From Fragilariopsis cylindrus CCMP1102 (taxonomy: Eukaryota; Bacillariophyta; Bacillariophyceae; Bacillariales; Bacillariaceae), in NCBI GenBank assembly GCA_900095095.1, contig FMBT01000487.1, positions 1-64,000 of the forward strand: a stretch of 64,000 nucleotides of DNA. Reading direction: 5' to 3'. Under the pieces are notes generated by a model. The model was not told where the DNA came from. It searched no databases and saw only the letters and a list, made by a program, of their open reading frames with translations. Made by a program: the position numbers and the translations under genes. Shown here piece after piece: positions 56,103-64,000 of this stretch (the first letter of the stretch is position 1; every line of letters begins with the position of its first letter).

Positions 56103-57960
56103 TTATGTTGTTGTTGCTGCTTTTTTATTCACGTTTGCATGTCCCCAGCATGTTTCTTTTTTTTCATTGCCATTGCTACTATCTTCATTTTCATGTTTAT
56201 GTTGTTGTTGAAATATATCATCTAAGACTTCGGAGGATGTTTTGGTATCATATAAATCTAATTCAATTAATTTATGACTGGGATATTGTTTGACATAGTC
56301 ACGTATATGATTTACATGGGAACACCACCATCGACCTAATTGTATCTCATTTACAGGTTCTGGTTCGGATGGTTTTAATATAGGATATAATAATAATGTT
56401 GGTTCATCCTCTAAATTCTTTTCTATTGATTTTGATGTTTTTGGATTCTTTTTGTTCATTTTCGCTGCTCTTCTAGCAGCATTTTTGGCATCTTTTGTGA
56501 TCTTCAATCTGAATAATTCAGGATTTTGTTTCTTATATTGTTGAATAAATTCTTCTTTGGATGATTTTGATAGTAATGAAAATTCTTTGGCATTGCTATG
56601 CCAATTTCTAACTCTTTGAACATCTATCTGTTGTTGGTTTGTTAAGACTAAACCTGGCATAGTAAATTTGGACATTCGTTCTTTGATACCGGGCCAATGA
56701 TGAATACTATTGAACCAATCTTTTAATGGACGAAAAATTAAGACAAATGTCGAATTTGGTTGTTCTTCATGTAATTCATCTAATAATTTAATTTGTGGAT
56801 ACCATCCTTCGACACGATTGGTATCCATTTGACAATGTACCTCAATTGATTTTGATACACGTTCTTTATTATAATCTAATAATTTGAATAATGTTCCATT
56901 ATTTCCAGAATTCTTTTTCGCACGTCGAAATAATTCCACACCTTCATGGATATCCCCTTTTTGAGGTCCTGTATTTTGTGTTCGGATGTAATGTTGATTC
57001 TTGCCGAAATATTTATTACCTACCTTATCATGTGTCGCATAATATCCAGCACAATCAAAATAATCCGCTAGTGTCGTGGTTCCCATTTTGGGCATACCCA
57101 CATTCAATACAGGAAATAGATTTGGGCGTTGTTGTGGTTGTACAAATTTCAATTTCCTATATTCATTAGCAAGTTGACGTGTCGCATCCTTATTTGGAAT
57201 TAAACATTGTGGAATTGTTGACGTTGACGTTGTTGATAATGAAAAATTCCTTTGAATATAGTTATCCACCGCTAAATATTCTCTTTCCTTTTCTGTATTA
57301 TGTAAGACATTTTGTAATATTTCTAGACTTGTTAATAATACTTGATGTTTATCATCTGGACTACTTCCATTACTTCCTCTTTGAGCACCAGTGTTAGCGA
57401 AGGATGGACGTAATTCAGTTGGTATAGTAATTGTATTTGTGGTATGATTCCATAATTCATAAAGAAGGAGTTTATTAACACTATCATCATCCTCTTTGTT
57501 GTCGTCTTTTTCCCTTCTTCTTTTTCTTCCTTTTCTGTTCTTGTGTTTGTTATTATTTTCTTCTATTCTAAATTCTTCATCTTCATCTTCCTCTTCCTCT
57601 AGTACATCATCTTCATTGTTATCGCTATTGTTATCGCCATTGTTATCGCCATCGTTATCTGTCGTTGAACGTTGTTGTTGTTGTTGTTGTTGTATAGAAA
57701 AATGTTCTTTCGCTAACTCTATACCAATTGCATTATTATTTTGAACAACAGTACCAGCACTGTTACGATCATTGTCAAAGTTTGTTGTTTTCGATAATGA
57801 TGATAATAAATAAATATTTTGAATTATTGCTAATACTAAAAGAAAAAGAAGAATATAATTTCTTCTTAATAGTCCTACTACTGCTACTATAATAGTTGTA
57901 AGCATACTACTACTACTACCGGTAGAACTATGATTGATCTTCTTCTTCTTTTTCTTGCCC

Positions 57961-58013
<53 letters not shown>

Positions 58014-58127
58014 TGTCGTCATCACCGCCGCCGCCGCCATTATTGGTATTGTTGTTGTCCTACTATCTTTCATTTTTTTTTGTACTAGTATTGGAATAGA
58101 CAGATAGGACAGTACAGTAGTACACAC
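56103..58127 (-). CDS. type II membrane sulfotransferase (Golgi-type)
   Basis: 674-aa frame. A cytoplasmic N-terminus with a poly-Asn run is followed by one transmembrane anchor (YILLFLLVLAIIQNIYLLSS) and an acidic, Gln/Asn-rich stem. The catalytic domain starts at LFPVLNVGMPKMGTTTLADY: GMPKMGTTT is the 5'-phosphosulfate loop that binds PAPS (about residues 340-350). FVLIFRPLKDWFNSIHHW (about 455-470) is the 3'-phosphate-binding segment with its conserved Arg and Ser. Near the C-terminus RWWCSHVNHIRDYVKQYP and KLIELDLYD resemble the end of diatom sulfotransferases. It would sulfate glycans or other secretory cargo in the Golgi lumen. The acceptor is unknown. No frame break seen. An internal start (MAAAAVMTT or MLTTIIVAVV) is possible. 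Confidence 0.8.
57961..58012. repeat. (TTA)n microsatellite coding for poly-Asn
   Basis: About seventeen uninterrupted trinucleotides inside the sulfotransferase N-terminus; the tract length is probably variable between strains. Confidence 0.9.
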
Positions 58128-58164
58128 TCACTCACTCACTCACTCACTCACTCACTCACTCACT
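58124..58164. repeat. (CACT)n microsatellite
   Basis: About ten tetranucleotide units just upstream of the sulfotransferase start codon. Confidence 0.9.
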
Positions 58165-58943
58165 CGTTTTGATTTTATTTGATTTGATTTGATTTGGTTT
58201 GCTTTGGTTTTACAGTATTGAATATGCCATTGCTTGTCGTGAGAATTGTATTCGCTCTACCAACTTCTAAGCGACTAAAAAAATGCATTTACTGTATTTT
58301 CTTTCCGTTTGGTCTTTGTTTTGTTTGCCTCAAACACCTTGACTTGGCGCACCTTTCTTCCACTTGCTTGCTTTTCCATCAAGCAAACACCAACCACGAC
58401 TGCAAACGATAAACTAACTTAGTACTACGAAGTAGTAATATGATTTTTTTGTAGGCTATATTATTGATTTGGGGGATTAATTGTTTACAATCATCCCCCA
58501 AGATTAAAGACTAACTACAGTAACTGAGCTCACTTTCGAAATCTTTTTTTCAGTTTGCTTCGTCGGAATTCCTTCATATCCGCTTCTTGCTTCGAAAAAT
58601 CATTTTTTTTTTTTTTTTCATTTGTCGTCATTTTCTTTTCACTTTTTTAGATAGTAGTAGAAGCGACGAGGACGACAGCGGTGGCGGTGGCGGCGGACGG
58701 TGACAGTAACACTAACATGACATGATATCAATGATGACATGATATCAATGATGACATGATCCCTTTATATCATATTATATTATCCCTCCCTGTTCCCTCA
58801 TTTACACGGGACGGATGATGAAAACTGTCGTCGTCGAAAAAACCAGCAAAATCTGCTTACTACTACTACTACTACTACCTACCGCCAATAATTATTTGTC
58901 GTTGTTATGATTTCACATTACATACGTTTATTTTTGATTGATG
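58165..58943. other. intergenic spacer
   Basis: Upstream of the sulfotransferase. Has a 21-bp tandem repeat, ATGACATGATATCA-type, at about 58717-58760. No gene supported. Confidence 0.5.
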
Positions 58944-59541
58944 TTGTTAGTTGCACAAGAGACGGAATTATTCGCATCATTAATTGTAGAAGAAAATAAT
59001 ATTGCATACGGTATGAATAAAAAGAAAATGGTGAATAGACATTCGATGATGTTGTTGATGCTGCTGTTGCTGCTACTGCTGCTGCTTAAAAAAAGCATAC
59101 TACGTACATGATTTCATTTGTGACAATGAAGGATGGATATCAAATACGTATCGGTGAACGTGGTAATCGTATTTCTAGTGGACAAACGACAAACGGATTG
59201 CAAATAGCACGTGTATTTTTAAGAAAACTCAAAAAGTTATTTCATTAGACGAGGGCAACGAACGTTCAGCATTTTAGATGAAAATTCACAAGAAAAAGTC
59301 CAAAACTGCATTATAGTCAGATTTGATGTAAGAAAGTTCTGCAACAGTGGATTATGGTCGCACATCGTCTAAGTACGGTTGTTAATGCTGATTCGATTTG
59401 TGTTTATTGATCAAGGTCAAGTATTAGATCGAGGAGGGTCGTCATGCTGAATTAGTGAAGAATACTAAATGGTATATACGCATCAATGGTGTATCAACAC
59501 AACTTGCAAAGAATGTTGATCTTCTTAATCAAGACGAATAA
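58944..59541 (+). pseudogene. degraded ABC-transporter nucleotide-binding domain (ABCB-like)
   Basis: No long ORF, but successive ABC motifs appear in order. The Q-loop region reads VAQETELFASLIVEENNIAYG-like at 58950-59012. After a CTG/TGC microsatellite expansion, the signature region reads IGERGNRISSGQTT and IARVFLRK (59170-59230). A Walker-B remnant follows with SLDEG, then LDENSQEKVQN, an H-loop MVAHRLSTVVNADSI (59350-59395), IDQGQVLDRGG, and a tail with GVSTQLAKNVDLLNQDE and a stop at 59539. Several frame shifts and in-frame stops separate these pieces; no Walker A or membrane domain was found. Even allowing for indel errors, the loss of whole segments and the changed signature (ISSGQ for ISGGQ) indicate a pseudogene. 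The relatives are ABCB half-transporters. Confidence 0.75.
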
Positions 59542-60151
59542 CGAGCGACGACAAAGATCAACAACAACCACAACAGAAAAATGCATCATCAAAATCAGCA
59601 GCTGATAGCATCAATGTGTTGTTGGCCGATTGATACATACTTTTTGGTTTAATGGTACGTGTGTGCATGGTAACTATTCACCGGTAGACTACTAACCGAA
59701 TAACGATGATGTACAGTATGTTTTTTTTGTTGCGACTGCATCTTGATACTGGGGACCTACTGTACTGTACTAAAAATGATTCTTCCCCCTGCACGTTACA
59801 CGCAGACTTTTCTTGTTCAAATTGATTGATTCGATCTTCATTCATTTTTTTGTTCTCGCATACGTGACTGTACAGTAATTTTTTTTTATAAATACCTTTC
59901 CAATAAGTAATTAATATACTAAGATTTGTTTTTTTGAAAAAAGTGACTTTTGTCTCTAGTACAGAAGTACGACCTGCTGCTATGTTTTACTACACTAGAC
60001 ATGTTTGAAATCAGAGATATAATTCAATTCAAACGATCGTGAAGCAAAATCTAGAATTCCAATTTCGTTAGTAATGAGAATAAACTTAAATAGAAGTAAA
60101 GGTTCAGAATGTGAATATGATAATAATAATAGTATTGTTTTATTTAATTTT

Positions 60152-60192
<41 letters not shown>

Positions 60193-60468
60193 TGATGTTA
60201 TGATATTATAATGCGTGAAGCGGCCCATGAAGTGTGTAATGTAAATGCAGGAGTTGAAGTGATAACTCGTTTTTGTTTCGTTAGTTCTCTTTCTTAATAT
60301 TATTTATTTGGATGTTTAATGTAATTGTTCGTTTCTATTGTTATTATTATCTGTTTTTGTGTTGTCATGGTATGTGTATGGTACTGCCGCCACGATGTTT
60401 CCGTGTAAGTGTTGTCGTATACGTCGTCGTTGATTGTTTATTAGTTGACAATGTAAATTAAGATTAAA
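59542..60468. other. intergenic spacer with TA microsatellite
   Basis: Nothing coding seen. A TACTGTACTGTAC cluster lies near 59760 and a (TA)n run at 60159-60189. Confidence 0.5.
60159..60189. repeat. (TA)n microsatellite
   Basis: About fifteen TA dinucleotides. Confidence 0.9.
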
Positions 60469-61572
60469 TTAAATTGCTTTTGGACCTAATGGTAAGCGTT
60501 GATTGCATGTAAAGAAGATCTTCTGTACGATAACACCTGTGTCGAGATCGACTGTCTGAAGATCACGATTATTTTCTTCTTCTTCTTGTTCATCTTCTTG
60601 AGATAGATCACGATTGTTGTTTTTATTTACAGTTGGTTCATCTGTTAATGTTGGACTTGCAGTTGGAGTTTCAGTGGTTGTAACTAATGGGAAAAAACTA
60701 CGTTGTGCAACAGTAATTAAATCAAAGTTACATTTAATACCTTGGTATCGTCCTGTACCACCAAACCCAAATCCTGGAAATGATGGTGGTAATGCAGCAC
60801 GGAACCCTGGTGACAAGATAAAACCATTGGGTTTTGTGCCCACCGGACGGTCATCGGAGGCTTGATTTTGTAGTTTACGTGGATCATCAAGTCCTGCTTC
60901 TGGATCTAAAATTCCATTGTTTTGGGTATTCACAAGAATACCTCTAGAATTATCATCTTTAATTGGTGAAAAATTAAATCTTCCTCCAGCATAGATATTA
61001 ATACAATCTGTTGGGCTACCCAAGCACAAATCATAAAAACAACTATGAGAGATGATTCCAGTTATTGTTTTACCATTGGTTGTAGTACATTTACCACCAA
61101 GTGTAAAATCCTCATCAATAGCTGGTGTAGTCTTTGGTTGTAATGCTATTTGAGGTACGTCAGTACCAAAAGAAAATAATTCTGTTGGTACTAATTCAAC
61201 ACTTGATGATCGGTATACACCACCATAAGTAATAATATATGATCCCTGGAGTGTTTCACTTCTTTGAAGATTTGGTGGTGTAACAGATGTAATATCTTTA
61301 GGTGAAGTAATCACAGTGAAAGCACGTGTAAAGATATCTTCGTCGGTCCAGTCTAGCGACTCCCATAGAGATCGCTTACGGCGGGCTGGAAGCGGTTCAA
61401 GTTGACGTTCGGAATCAGGTCTGCGATGCAATTTTCTTACGCTTTTACCGAAGGCACTGGCACTTGCGGTGTCACTTGCGGTGTCAGTAGTAGTGGCAGT
61501 TGCAGTGGCAGTGGCAGTGACTGCTGTCGTTGCCAAAACAAAAAGAAAAGCGATTTTAATAGAGATCATCAT
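60469..61572 (-). CDS. secreted protein of unknown function with PT-rich linker
   Basis: Uninterrupted 367-aa frame with a clear signal peptide (MMISIKIAFLFVLATTAVTA) followed by an Ala/Thr tract encoded by a GCAGTG-type repeat. A basic stretch RKLHRRPDSERQLEPLPARR KRS could be a processing site. The body has blocks such as LQGSYIITYGGVYRSSSVEL, four to six Cys (GGKCTTTNGK, SHSCFYDLCLGSPTDC) and the aromatic-rich LPPSFPGFGFGGTGRYQGIK. Near the end a TPTASPTLTDEPT linker, common in diatom secreted proteins, precedes RDLQ-type repeats and a final Cys segment (IFFTCNQRLPLG). I do not recognise the family. The product is probably extracellular or in the cell wall. Confidence 0.7.
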   Translation of the reverse strand: MMISIKIAFLFVLATTAVTATATATATTTDTASDTASASAFGKSVRKLHRRPDSERQLEPLPARRKRSLWESLDWTDEDIFTRAFTVITSPKDITSVTPPNLQRSETLQGSYIITYGGVYRSSSVELVPTELFSFGTDVPQIALQPKTTPAIDEDFTLGGKCTTTNGKTITGIISHSCFYDLCLGSPTDCINIYAGGRFNFSPIKDDNSRGILVNTQNNGILDPEAGLDDPRKLQNQASDDRPVGTKPNGFILSPGFRAALPPSFPGFGFGGTGRYQGIKCNFDLITVAQRSFFPLVTTTETPTASPTLTDEPTVNKNNNRDLSQEDEQEEEENNRDLQTVDLDTGVIVQKIFFTCNQRLPLGPKAI

Positions 61573-61815
61573 TGTTTGTTTGTTTGTTTGTTTGTTTGTA
61601 TAACGTAGTATTAGTTGAATTCCAGAAAACTTTCAAATTTTTTTGTGAGACTCTCAATTTTTGATGCAACAATGTGTGAAGCAGGACTCGTAATGATACT
61701 AGTAGATGGGCAACTACTATCACTAGCTAGTAGCTAGTAGCTAGTAGATATAGATTTCTGAGAAGAGAAAAGAAAAGAAAATTTTTTTATGCAAGAAGAA
61801 AAAAAAACGAACGAA

Positions 61816-61935
61816 CGAACCTCTTGGGCCTAAAAAAAATGTATGCGCGAATTTGATTTGAAATTTCTGATGCGCGTGATTGTAAAAACTAAAACTTGTT
61901 TCTCTTAGTATAAGTGTTTATTTTCGCATTGTAAA
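61816..61935. repeat. direct repeat, copy A (about 120 bp)
   Basis: Shares with copy B the ordered blocks CGAACC-CTT-TGGGC, GAATTTGAT, AAAAACTAAAACTT, CTAGTATAAGTG or TTAGTATAAGTG, and TTTATTTTCGCATTGTAA. Roughly 80 percent identical by eye. Confidence 0.8.
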
Positions 61936-62017
61936 TAAGCATTTGTGTTGTACCTGTGGAGAATATGTTTATTAAGTATAAGTTAAATGTTAATAACTTA
62001 GTTAATTGAAACAAAAA

Positions 62018-62138
62018 CGAACCTTTTGGGCTTGTACAAATACATACATGAATTTGATGGAAAATTTCGGATGCTCGTGATTGGAAAAACTAAAACTTAT
62101 TACTGCCTCTAGTATAAGTGTTTATTTTCGCATTGTAA
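62018..62138. repeat. direct repeat, copy B (about 120 bp)
   Basis: Second copy, offset 202 bp from copy A. It ends five bases before the TA that flanks the snap-back element. Confidence 0.8.
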
Positions 62139-62143
62139 TTACG

Positions 62144-62345
62144 TACTTCCTCGAGCTTAAACGCGAAATTCGTACGCGCTATCTTGAGGAATTTTCGCGC
62201 GATAAAATCTTTTTGAGAACCCTCGCGAAAAAAATGAGATTTTGAAAGTTTTCGACTGACTCACGCACACGCACTCTCCACGATTTTATCGCTTGAAAAT
62301 TCCTTCGAATGCCGCTTGTGAATTTTGCGTTAGCTGTAGAAAGTA
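62144..62345. mobile_element. TA-flanked imperfect snap-back element, second MITE candidate
   Basis: The left arm, from TA|CTTCCTCGAGC through GAATTTTCGCGCGATAAAATC (about 62146-62210), is complementary to the right arm GATTTTATCGCTTGAAAATTC through GCTGTAGAAAG|TA (about 62282-62343). By eye, complementarity is about 75 percent over 60-65 bp, with a 70-nt loop. Ends resemble those of the hairpin at 55267 (CTTCCTC). Non-coding, 198 bp between TAs. More diverged, so presumably older. Confidence 0.6.
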
Positions 62346-62754
62346 TGTGGGTAGTTAATTGTTATCTAGTTATGATGTACAGTATGTAGTGAATTAATAA
62401 ATATCATGTACTACACTTCTAGTAGTAATTAACTGTGAATTAGTGAATCAAATAAATTTTTGACAGTACAGTAGTTCGAGTTTCAGCTCTCAGTACCACT
62501 GGCAGTACCAGTACTAAGTATAGTAGTAAGTACTGGTACGTTGACGTACTGTATCTAGAGTGAGTCGAGTCGAGTCAGTCGAGTCGAGTCGAGTCGAGTC
62601 AGTCGAGTCGTGGAAACAAACAAACTCAAGAATGTAACTTTTACTACGGTAATAACGTTACACTACTACTACTACTACTTCAGAGTACTGTGTACGCACT
62701 GTATGTACTAAGTCAGTTGAAAGCAATAAACACTCAAACAATAAAACAACAAGA

Positions 62755-63777
62755 ATGAAGAAGACGAAGACATCATCATCATCATCATCTACTAATCCCA
62801 CGACCATGACCATGACACTATTAACAGTACTAGGAGTAGTAGTAGTAGTATTTCTATTAGGGATTAATGCAGAAGCCTCTACCGCTACCGCTACCGCAAC
62901 TGCAACTCGAGAAGAGGAGGATTATACTGCTGTCATTGTTGACGACAGTAATAACAACAGTAGTAACAATGACTCTACCGGTATTAGTATGTCTAACTTT
63001 GTCTCTCCACTTATGATTACGTCGTCATCACGGGATCATGATCGCGCTGATTCTGATCATGCTGACGCTCTCGACGCTACTACTACTACTACTGCTACGT
63101 CTACTGATACTACGTCTACGTCTACGTCTAATATGCTACGAGGAGGAGGAGGGAAAGGAGAATTCGAATTCGAATTCAAATCCAGATCCAAATTCAACTT
63201 ACCACCAATACCACCATTTCATCCACATCATTCTGGTACTGTACATTATTCCTCCATTCAAAATGCTGATAATGGTGCAGTAACATATAGAAGAGAGATT
63301 AATGCACCATGTGATTATGGTATGTTAGTATTTACTGTTGGATATGCGGCACAAGAATTACCATACGAGTATGATTTATACGAGGAAGCCTATTTATGGT
63401 CCGATAATGGTGGATTATGTATCTTATATCCCTCCTATAATGGTTATCAAACATCCACTACACCATTTTGGAAATTAGGTCTTGATCCGGATACCGTAAC
63501 TTTTACAAATTTAATTATAAATCCATCCTCAATGCATCATATATCATCACGTGATATTATTGGTGGAGGAAGGAATAGTGATACTGATAATAAAATTATT
63601 GGTGATTATATTATTATGTCACATCATAATTTTTATAATATTAATTATTATAAACAATTAAAATCATATATTAATAGTTTGAAAACGTCGTCGTCTACAT
63701 TTAGTAGTATTAGTATTGATAATATTAATATTGATATTAATATTAATACAACAATGATTACGGCTACTATGGAGTAA
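62755..63777 (+). CDS. secreted protein of unknown function
   Basis: ATG at 62755; 340 aa. A basic, Ser-rich N-region precedes a hydrophobic core (MTLLTVLGVVVVVFLLGINA) ending in AEA, consistent with a signal peptide or membrane anchor. Ala/Thr and Asn/Ser tracts and a Thr-rich stretch follow, then a more ordered C-terminal domain from about residue 150 (PPIPPFHPHHSGTVHYSSIQ, INAPCDYGMLVFTVGYAAQE, YDLYEEAYLWSDNGGLCILY, TPFWKLGLDPDTVTFTNLII). The C-terminal 60 residues are Ile/Asn/Tyr/Ser-rich. No known domain is recognised; two Cys could pair. It is divergent from the secreted protein at 60.5-61.6 kb, and a shared regulatory region is possible. No frame break seen before the stop at 63777. 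Confidence 0.65.
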   Translation: MKKTKTSSSSSSTNPTTMTMTLLTVLGVVVVVFLLGINAEASTATATATATREEEDYTAVIVDDSNNNSSNNDSTGISMSNFVSPLMITSSSRDHDRADSDHADALDATTTTTATSTDTTSTSTSNMLRGGGGKGEFEFEFKSRSKFNLPPIPPFHPHHSGTVHYSSIQNADNGAVTYRREINAPCDYGMLVFTVGYAAQELPYEYDLYEEAYLWSDNGGLCILYPSYNGYQTSTTPFWKLGLDPDTVTFTNLIINPSSMHHISSRDIIGGGRNSDTDNKIIGDYIIMSHHNFYNINYYKQLKSYINSLKTSSSTFSSISIDNINIDININTTMITATME

Positions 63778-64000
63778 GGAAAACGTAATTGAATTGAGGA
63801 ATGTGGAAGGGCATTATGAAGAATACGTATACGAATACGAGTACCGATACGAATACGAATACGAATTCGATATTAAATAAGTAAAGATATAAATCAATTA
63901 CGTGTCACATCACATGCACACTATTATATGTATTACGAATAGATCATAATATAAATTAAAGGGAACAGAAACCGAAACGAAAACGAAAAAAAAAAGTAAA

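Larger units (their letters stand above)
61573..62754. other. divergent intergenic region with repeats and a MITE candidate
   Basis: Separates two divergent secreted-protein genes. Starts with a (TTTG)n run at about 61574-61598. The direct repeats and the snap-back element within it are listed separately. GAGTC pentamer repeats occupy about 62562-62608. Confidence 0.7.

Noticed and set aside
1-64000. tRNA, rRNA or spliceosomal RNA genes
   Set aside because: I looked for T-loop (GGTTCGA-type) and U6-like signatures and found no convincing candidate; a covariance-model search would be decisive.

Overview
This is nuclear DNA from a eukaryotic alga, most likely a pennate diatom. The evidence is short GT-AG introns with GTAAGT-like donors, very abundant trinucleotide and tetranucleotide microsatellites inside and outside genes, secreted and surface proteins with Thr/Pro/Ser tracts, a fatty-acid desaturase with a QxxHH box, a leucine-rich-repeat family with a conserved RINHAGRK block of the kind seen in diatoms, and a retroelement fragment of a stramenopile type. 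There are no operons. Genes lie on both strands, separated by 0.3-2 kb of AT-rich spacer.

Layout. 0.8-2.6 kb (-): low-complexity coiled-coil protein. 4.4-5.5 kb (+): a secreted protein hidden by reading-frame breaks. 5.8-6.3 kb: retroelement fossil. 8.1-9.7 kb (+): predicted N-myristoylated low-complexity protein. 10.1-14.0 kb (-): ankyrin-repeat protein. 15.0-19.2 kb (+): HIRA histone chaperone. 19.9-21.1 kb (-): Cys-rich protein. 21.8-23.2 kb (+) and 28.5-29.7 kb (-): two LRR paralogues. 24.0-25.8 kb (-): SPOUT/TrmH RNA methyltransferase with an organelle-type presequence. 26.4-28.2 kb (+): single-pass surface glycoprotein. 30.1-31.7 kb (+): MYND/MSS51-like protein. 32.0-33.3 kb (-): F-box-like WD40 protein. 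34.4-37.6 kb (+): ThrE-type exporter. 38.0-39.5 kb (-): SAP-domain protein with SUMO-interacting motifs. 40.6-41.9 kb (-): fatty-acid desaturase. 42.9-47.5 kb (+): membrane-anchored class III nucleotide-cyclase protein. 48.1-49.3 kb (-): low-complexity protein. 49.9-50.6 kb (+): thioredoxin. 52.4-54.8 kb (+): DAK2-DegV (FakA-FakB-like) fusion. 56.1-58.1 kb (-): Golgi-type sulfotransferase. 58.9-59.5 kb: ABC-transporter pseudogene. 60.5-61.6 kb (-) and 62.8-63.8 kb (+): secreted proteins.

Three results stand out. First, about ten otherwise well-conserved genes are broken by single-base homopolymer shortenings. One extra A, T or G in a run restores each frame. This points to an indel-prone long-read assembly rather than to pseudogenes, and it hides real genes from ORF finders. 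Second, two TA-flanked snap-back elements (55.3 and 62.1-62.3 kb) share CTTCCTC-type ends close to the plant Stowaway consensus. They look like Tc1/mariner-type MITEs. Third, two proteins have unusual architecture: a fatty-acid-kinase-like fusion of the catalytic and fatty-acid-binding subunits, and a cyclase-like domain that keeps the Asn/Arg pair but lacks both metal-binding Asp residues.

The genes do not form one pathway. Two of them, the desaturase and the DAK2-DegV fusion, may both touch fatty-acid metabolism, but they are not adjacent.
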